The notes below the pieces were generated by a model. It was given only the letters and a program-made list of their open reading frames with translations, ran no database searches and was not told where the DNA came from. A program made the translations under genes and the position numbers. DNA of 64,000 nucleotides from Gammaproteobacteria bacterium (GTDB taxonomy: Bacteria; Pseudomonadota; Gammaproteobacteria; Steroidobacterales; Steroidobacteraceae): positions 35,941 to 99,940 of the forward strand of contig CANIOW010000011.1 of the NCBI GenBank assembly GCA_947469285.1, given 5' to 3'. Positions 60,003 to 64,000 of this stretch are shown here, one piece after another. Numbering within the stretch: the stretch's first letter is position 1; each line of letters opens with the position of its first letter.

Positions 60003-60896
60003 TTACAGCCAGTAGACGAAGATGAACAGGCCGAGCCAGACGACGTCCACGAAGTGCCAATACCAAGCCACTGCCTCGAAGGCAAAGTGGCGCTTGGGGG
60101 TGAAGTGGCCATTCATGGTGCGCAGCCAAATGACCAACAGCATGATGGCGCCGATGGTCACATGCAGGCCGTGGAAACCGGTGAGCATGAAGAAGGTGCT
60201 GCCATACACGCCGGTGGACAGCTGGAGCCCAAGCTCCGTGTAGGCGTGGTGGTATTCCTCGGCCTGCAGCCCCACGAACAGGAAGCCGAGCAGGAAAGTC
60301 GCTGCCAGGAACACCTTCAGCACGCCACGTTTGCCCGCCTGGAGGGCGTGGTGCGCGATGGTGAGCGTGACGCCCGAAGTGAGCAGAATGAGCGTGTTCG
60401 CCGCTGGCAGGCCCAGCGCCGGGATAATCTCGTAGCTGCCATCTGCACGGGGCCCCAGCGCTCCGGGACCGTTTGTTGGCCAACCACCAGCGTAATCTTT
60501 AAACAGCAGCAACTGGCCAACAGCGCCTTTGACGCCCTCGCCCGACAGCCAGGGCACGCTAATCTGCCGCGCGTAGAGCAGCGCACCGAAGAAGGCGGCA
60601 AAGAACATCACTTCAGAGAAGATGAACCACATCATTCCCATGCGGAAGCTCTTGTCTACCTGCAGGTTAAAGGTGCCGGCCTCGCTCTCGCGGATGACAG
60701 TACCGAACCAGCCGGTGAACAGCGTGACCAGCAGCGCGAAGCCTGCGGCGAGAATGAACGGCCCCACGCCGATGCCTTCCATGGTGCTGACAGCGCCGAT
60801 CATCACCGTAAACAGCGTGACGGAACCGAACAGCGGCCAGGGGCTGCCGTGGGGGATGTAGTACTTGTCGCCTTGCGGCGCGTGGACATTGGCCAT
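60003..60896 (-). CDS. ctaE: Cytochrome c oxidase subunit III
   Basis: 297 aa with seven helices. Typical motifs: PHGSPWPLFGS near the start, MMWFIFSEVMFFAAFFGALLYAR, GVTLTIAHHAL, AEEYHHAYTELGLQLSTGVYGSTFFMLTGFHGLHV split over the later helices and WHFVDVVWLGLFIFVYWL at the end. Proton-uptake-associated subunit of the aa3-type oxidase. Confidence 0.95.
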   Translation of the reverse strand: MANVHAPQGDKYYIPHGSPWPLFGSVTLFTVMIGAVSTMEGIGVGPFILAAGFALLVTLFTGWFGTVIRESEAGTFNLQVDKSFRMGMMWFIFSEVMFFAAFFGALLYARQISVPWLSGEGVKGAVGQLLLFKDYAGGWPTNGPGALGPRADGSYEIIPALGLPAANTLILLTSGVTLTIAHHALQAGKRGVLKVFLAATFLLGFLFVGLQAEEYHHAYTELGLQLSTGVYGSTFFMLTGFHGLHVTIGAIMLLVIWLRTMNGHFTPKRHFAFEAVAWYWHFVDVVWLGLFIFVYWL

Positions 60897-60922
60897 CGTC
60901 AGGGACTCCCTCTCGATATCGC

Positions 60923-61480
60923 TTACTGGCGAACGGCAGCCAGCGCTGGCTGCTCGAACATCGCATAACTCAAGGTCACCCGGTCGACATCGGCCGGCAG
61001 ATCCCGGTCGACGATAAACCGCACGGGCATGTCGCGGCCCTCATCCTTGCGGAAGGGCTGCGGCGTGAAACAAAAACATTCGGTCTTGCGAAAATGCTGT
61101 GCGGCTACCGAGGGCGCAACGCTGGGCACGGCCTGACCCACGGTGTCGTGACCGGACAGATTCTGCGCGTGGAACTGCGCTGAATACAGCTGGCCTGGGT
61201 GAACCTGCAAGGCTGCCACCAGCGGGCGGAACTCCCAACGGCCGTTGTTGGGCACGCTGGTCATGAATTCGACGGTCACCAGTCGGTCGGCTTGCGGGTG
61301 TTCAACCACGGCCACGGCTTTTTCGCCGGTCCAACGGTTGCCCACTTCCCACACCGAACAGAGCACGTCGTACAGCGGTACCAGCGCGAAGCCAAACGCA
61401 AAGCTGCCTGCAGCAAATAGGAATAGCCGCCCGGCGAGGCTGCGGTTGGTGACTTTGGGTGGTTCGCCGGGGGTGTTCAT
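60923..61480 (-). CDS. ctaG: Cytochrome c oxidase assembly protein CtaG (Cox11)
   Basis: 185 aa, one membrane helix (about 17-37) and a periplasmic copper-binding domain. The Cu(I) motif KTECFCF is intact, with VPLYDVLC just after the helix. CtaG delivers copper to Cu(B) of subunit I. It is followed by subunit III and preceded by a 38-aa ORF, as in other proteobacteria. Confidence 0.95.
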   Translation of the reverse strand: MNTPGEPPKVTNRSLAGRLFLFAAGSFAFGFALVPLYDVLCSVWEVGNRWTGEKAVAVVEHPQADRLVTVEFMTSVPNNGRWEFRPLVAALQVHPGQLYSAQFHAQNLSGHDTVGQAVPSVAPSVAAQHFRKTECFCFTPQPFRKDEGRDMPVRFIVDRDLPADVDRVTLSYAMFEQPALAAVRQ

Positions 61481-61483
61481 GGA

Positions 61484-61600
61484 TCAGCGGTTGAGGAAGG
61501 TCATGCCGATGAACAGCGCGAAGATCGCCAGCGCCAGCACCGCAAGGGTGATGGCGCTGCGACGGATGCGCTGGCGTTGATCGGCGTCTTGGAGAGCCAT
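61484..61600 (-). CDS. Small single-TM cytochrome oxidase locus protein
   Basis: 38 aa: MALQDADQRQRIRRSAITLA, then a hydrophobic helix (VLALAIFALFIGMTFL) ending in NR. It begins at ATG 61600, 15 bases after the ctaD stop, and ends 3 bases before the ctaG start, so it is embedded in the operon. Small single-helix proteins at this position between subunit I and ctaG are common in proteobacterial aa3 loci and are annotated as cytochrome oxidase small assembly proteins. Basic residues before the helix predict the N-terminus in the cytoplasm. Confidence 0.72.
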   Translation of the reverse strand: MALQDADQRQRIRRSAITLAVLALAIFALFIGMTFLNR

Positions 61601-61615
61601 GACCTGCGCCGCGGG

Positions 61616-63229
61616 TTACTTGATCACTGGCGGGGTATCGAAGGTGTGGTGCGGCGCCGGCGAGGGCACCGTCCATTCCAGCCCTTCGGAGACGGTGTCA
61701 TCCCAGACCCGTGCTGAGGCCTTGACCCCGCCACCACGAACCGACTTGACGACGATCCATACGAACATGATCTGCGACAGGCCGAAGGCAAAGCCGCCGA
61801 GCGAGGCCACCATGTTCCAGTCGGCGAACTGCACGTTGTAGTCTGGGATGCGGCGCGGCATGCCGGCCAAGCCCAAGAAGTGCATCGGGAAGAACAGCAC
61901 GTTCACCGAGATGGTCGACAGCCAGAAGTGCCAGTTGGCCAGCTTCATGTTGTACATGTAGCCGGTCCACTTCGGCAGCCAGTAGTACACGCCCGCCATG
62001 ATGCCGAACACGGCGCCTGGCACGAGCACGTAATGGAAATGGGCCACCACGAAGTAGGTGTCGTGGTACTGGAAGTCCGCCGGCACGATGGCGAGCATGA
62101 GCCCGGAGAAACCACCGATGGTGAACAGGAACAGGAAGGCCAGCGCGAACAACATGGGAGGTTCGAAGCTGATGGAGCCGCGCCACAGGGTGGTGGTCCA
62201 GTTGAAGACCTTCACGCCGGTGGGGATGGCGATGAGCATGGTGGACAGCATGAAGAACAGCTGTCCTGCCAGCGGCATGCCCACCGTGAACATGTGGTGG
62301 GCCCAGACGATGAAGGACAGGAAAGCGATGGAGCCAGTGGCGTAGACCATCGATTCGTAGCCGAACAGCGGCTTGCGCGAGAAGGTGGGGATGATCTCGC
62401 TCACGATCCCGAAGGCGGGCAGGATGAGGATGTAGACCTCGGGGTGACCGAAGAACCAGAAGATGTGCTGGAACATCACCGGGTCACCGCCACCGGCCGG
62501 GTTGAAGAAGGCAGTGCCGAAGTAGTGGTCGGTCAACAGCATGGTCACTGCGCCGGCGAGCACCGGCATGACTGCGATGAGCAGGTAGGCGGTGATGAGC
62601 CACGTCCAGCAGAACAGCGGCATCTTCAGCAAGGTCATGCCCGGAGCACGCATGTTGAGGATGGTGACGATGACGTTGATGGCCCCCATGATCGACGACG
62701 CGCCCATCATGTGGATGGCGAAGATGGTCAGACCAAAGCTGTCACCGGCCTGCAGCGACAGGGGCGGATACAGCGTCCAGCCGCCGGCGGGCGCACCACC
62801 TGGCAGGAACAGCGAGGACAGTAGTAACGTGAATGCAAAGGGCAGGATCCAGAAGCTGTAGTTGTTCATGCGCGGCAGTGCCATGTCTGGCGCCCCGACT
62901 TGCAGCGGGATCATCCAGTTGGCCAGGCCCACCCACGCCGGCATGACGCCGCCGAAGATCATGACCAGCGCATGCATGGTGGTCATGCTGTTGAAGAAGC
63001 CGGGGTCGACGAACTGCAGGCCCGGCTGGAACAGCTCCAGGCGGATGACCATGGCCATGGCGCCGCCAATAAAGAACATGGTGAGCGCGAACACCAGGTA
63101 CATCGTGCCGATGTCCTTGTGGTTCGTCGCGAACAGCCAGCGGCCAATGCCGGAGGGCGCGTGACCGTGAGCGTCATGGCCGTCGTCGGCATGAGCGTGG
63201 GCGTGGGCGTGGGTATCTGCGTGTGCCAT
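61616..63229 (-). CDS. ctaD: Cytochrome c oxidase subunit I (aa3 type)
   Basis: 537 aa with 12 helices. Heme a/a3 and Cu(B) ligands are seen: His in [18 protein letters not shown] with the catalytic Tyr, the His pair in [10 protein letters not shown] and [11 protein letters not shown]. The first 30 residues are strikingly His-rich ([22 protein letters not shown]). ATG 63229 with GGAG 9 bases ahead is preferred; an in-frame TTG at 63244 exists. It follows subunit II by 24 bases. Confidence 0.96.
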   Translation of the reverse strand: MAHADTHAHAHAHADDGHDAHGHAPSGIGRWLFATNHKDIGTMYLVFALTMFFIGGAMAMVIRLELFQPGLQFVDPGFFNSMTTMHALVMIFGGVMPAWVGLANWMIPLQVGAPDMALPRMNNYSFWILPFAFTLLLSSLFLPGGAPAGGWTLYPPLSLQAGDSFGLTIFAIHMMGASSIMGAINVIVTILNMRAPGMTLLKMPLFCWTWLITAYLLIAVMPVLAGAVTMLLTDHYFGTAFFNPAGGGDPVMFQHIFWFFGHPEVYILILPAFGIVSEIIPTFSRKPLFGYESMVYATGSIAFLSFIVWAHHMFTVGMPLAGQLFFMLSTMLIAIPTGVKVFNWTTTLWRGSISFEPPMLFALAFLFLFTIGGFSGLMLAIVPADFQYHDTYFVVAHFHYVLVPGAVFGIMAGVYYWLPKWTGYMYNMKLANWHFWLSTISVNVLFFPMHFLGLAGMPRRIPDYNVQFADWNMVASLGGFAFGLSQIMFVWIVVKSVRGGGVKASARVWDDTVSEGLEWTVPSPAPHHTFDTPPVIK

Positions 63230-63253
63230 GGAATGAAACTCCAACCGGAACTG

Positions 63254-64000
63254 TTACAGCGCTGCCGTCGTGGCGGCAGTGGTGGCGGTCGCCGTGGCTT
63301 GCTGCTGCGCAGCGAGCCAGACGTCGAAGTCCTTGCGTGACTTCACTTCAACCACCACTGGCATGAAGCCGTGGTCGCGGCCGCAAAGCTCAACGCAGTT
63401 GCCGCGATAGGTGCCTTCCTTGCCTTCGTCCACCTGAATCCAGATTTCGTTGACGAAGCCTGGAATGGCGTCACGCTTCATACCGAACTGTGGCACCCAC
63501 CAGGCATGGATAACGTCGTTGGCAGTGAGCAGCAAACGCACCTTGATACCGCTCGGAATGACCAGCGGGTGGTCGACGTTGAGCAGGTAGTTGGGCACGT
63601 TCTTCGGGTCGAGGCCGCTGCCCAGCTGCCGCGTGAAGTTCGAGTCTTCCGCCAACGCTGAGAAGAAGCTGACGCCGGTGACCGCCTTTTCGGCGCTGCC
63701 TTCGGTGCGGCTGAGGTATTCGTACTGCCATTTCCACTGGTAGCCGGTGGCTTTGATGGTCAGCTGGCTGTGGCGGGTGTCCTCAATCATGATGAGTGTG
63801 CGGGTGGCCGGTACGGCCATCGCCACCAGAATGATGACCGGGATAATCGTCCAGATGATCTCCGCTTTCGTGCTGTGCACGATGCTGGTGTCCGCCACGG
63901 CGCCGACCGATTTACGGTACTTCACCAGCGAGTAGATCATCGCGCCGAACACCACCACGGAGATGGCCACGCATACCCAAAAGATGAGCATGTGAAGGCC
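63254..64000 (-). CDS. ctaC: Cytochrome c oxidase subunit II, 5' partial
   Basis: C-terminal part of subunit II; the frame is open at the window edge and the signal peptide and part of the first helix are missing. Second helix about IIWTIIPVIILVAMAVPATR; the Cu(A) domain has WWVPQFG, CVELCGRDHGFM (Cys, Cys, His, Met) and ends with an Ala/Thr-rich tail. No cytochrome c domain is fused at the C-terminus, unlike many caa3 oxidases, so this is a plain aa3 subunit II. Confidence 0.95.
   Translation of the reverse strand, partial: GLHMLIFWVCVAISVVVFGAMIYSLVKYRKSVGAVADTSIVHSTKAEIIWTIIPVIILVAMAVPATRTLIMIEDTRHSQLTIKATGYQWKWQYEYLSRTEGSAEKAVTGVSFFSALAEDSNFTRQLGSGLDPKNVPNYLLNVDHPLVIPSGIKVRLLLTANDVIHAWWVPQFGMKRDAIPGFVNEIWIQVDEGKEGTYRGNCVELCGRDHGFMPVVVEVKSRKDFDVWLAAQQQATATATTAATTAAL

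Noticed and set aside
61880..62824. Antisense frame of 314 codons inside ctaD
   Set aside because: Charged, His/Glu-rich reverse translation of membrane helices.
1..64000. CRISPR array, insertion sequence, prophage, integron or tRNA/rRNA genes
   Set aside because: I found no repeat-spacer pattern, no transposase, integrase or phage structural gene, and no gap large enough with tRNA-like structure; the two holin-family proteins are chromosomal membrane families, not phage.

Overview
The window is about 62% GC and almost fully coding, with no gap above 160 bases. Its conserved blocks point to the chromosome of a gammaproteobacterium: glnL-glnG (NtrBC), rhodanese-grxC-secB-gpsA next to envC, tatABC, uvrD, trkAH, yqjDEK-like genes, and a ctaCDGE / surf1 / ctaA / cyoE cytochrome oxidase locus. 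A TonB-dependent receptor, a P450, acyl-CoA chemistry and two sets of TRAP-transporter parts suggest an aerobic, respiratory heterotroph that grows on hydrophobic or organic-acid substrates. I cannot name the genus. I saw no insertion sequence, prophage, CRISPR array, tRNA or rRNA.

Layout. 1-7 kb holds two-component and c-di-GMP signalling (NtrBC, a PAS-GGDEF-EAL phosphodiesterase, a BarA-like hybrid kinase). 7-8.4 kb holds pyrDB and trmL, divergently placed. 8.5-26.9 kb is an accessory catabolic island: TonB receptor and P450; an adenosylcobalamin acyl-CoA mutase in two subunits; an SDR, an atypical crotonase and a diguanylate cyclase; a MeaB-type G-protein chaperone with an iron-dependent alcohol dehydrogenase; then acyl-CoA ligase, TetR, thiolase, FadB-like and acyl-CoA dehydrogenase. 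27-32 kb is housekeeping (DUF1415, CBS, eRF1-like, gpsA-secB-grxC-rhodanese, envC). 32-37 kb holds a degenerate GGDEF-EAL protein, an SRPBCC protein, an amidohydrolase-like protein without metal ligands, and a small membrane protein. 37-42 kb carries EamA and OPT transporters, tatABC and dtd. 42-54 kb carries a TRAP binding protein, an AI-2E permease, uvrD, an HTH-receiver protein, and one tightly packed operon running trkA-trkH-dctQ-dctM-thiolase-like-DUF35. 54-64 kb holds a HIT protein, yqjDEK, a glyoxalase-II-like hydrolase and the aa3-type oxidase locus, whose coxB gene leaves the window.

The best candidate for something undescribed is the catabolic island. Its mutase keeps the methylmalonyl-CoA-mutase fold and the cobalamin DxHxxG motif, but by alignment from memory it has changed nearly every residue that reads the substrate: the Tyr/Phe/Ile gate position is Leu64, the conserved TRG is HRG, and the conserved active-site His is Asn226. 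The small subunit has lost the SxL motif. With the ligase, P450, alcohol dehydrogenase, MeaB and a beta-oxidation set, this reads as a route that activates an unusual, possibly branched or cyclic, acid to its CoA ester, rearranges its carbon skeleton and feeds it to beta-oxidation. The substrate is unknown.

A second theme is degenerate enzymes: a GGDEF-EAL protein with neither active site, an amidohydrolase with no metal ligands, a crotonase without the two hydratase glutamates, and a thiolase-fold protein without the nucleophilic cysteine beside a DUF35 partner.
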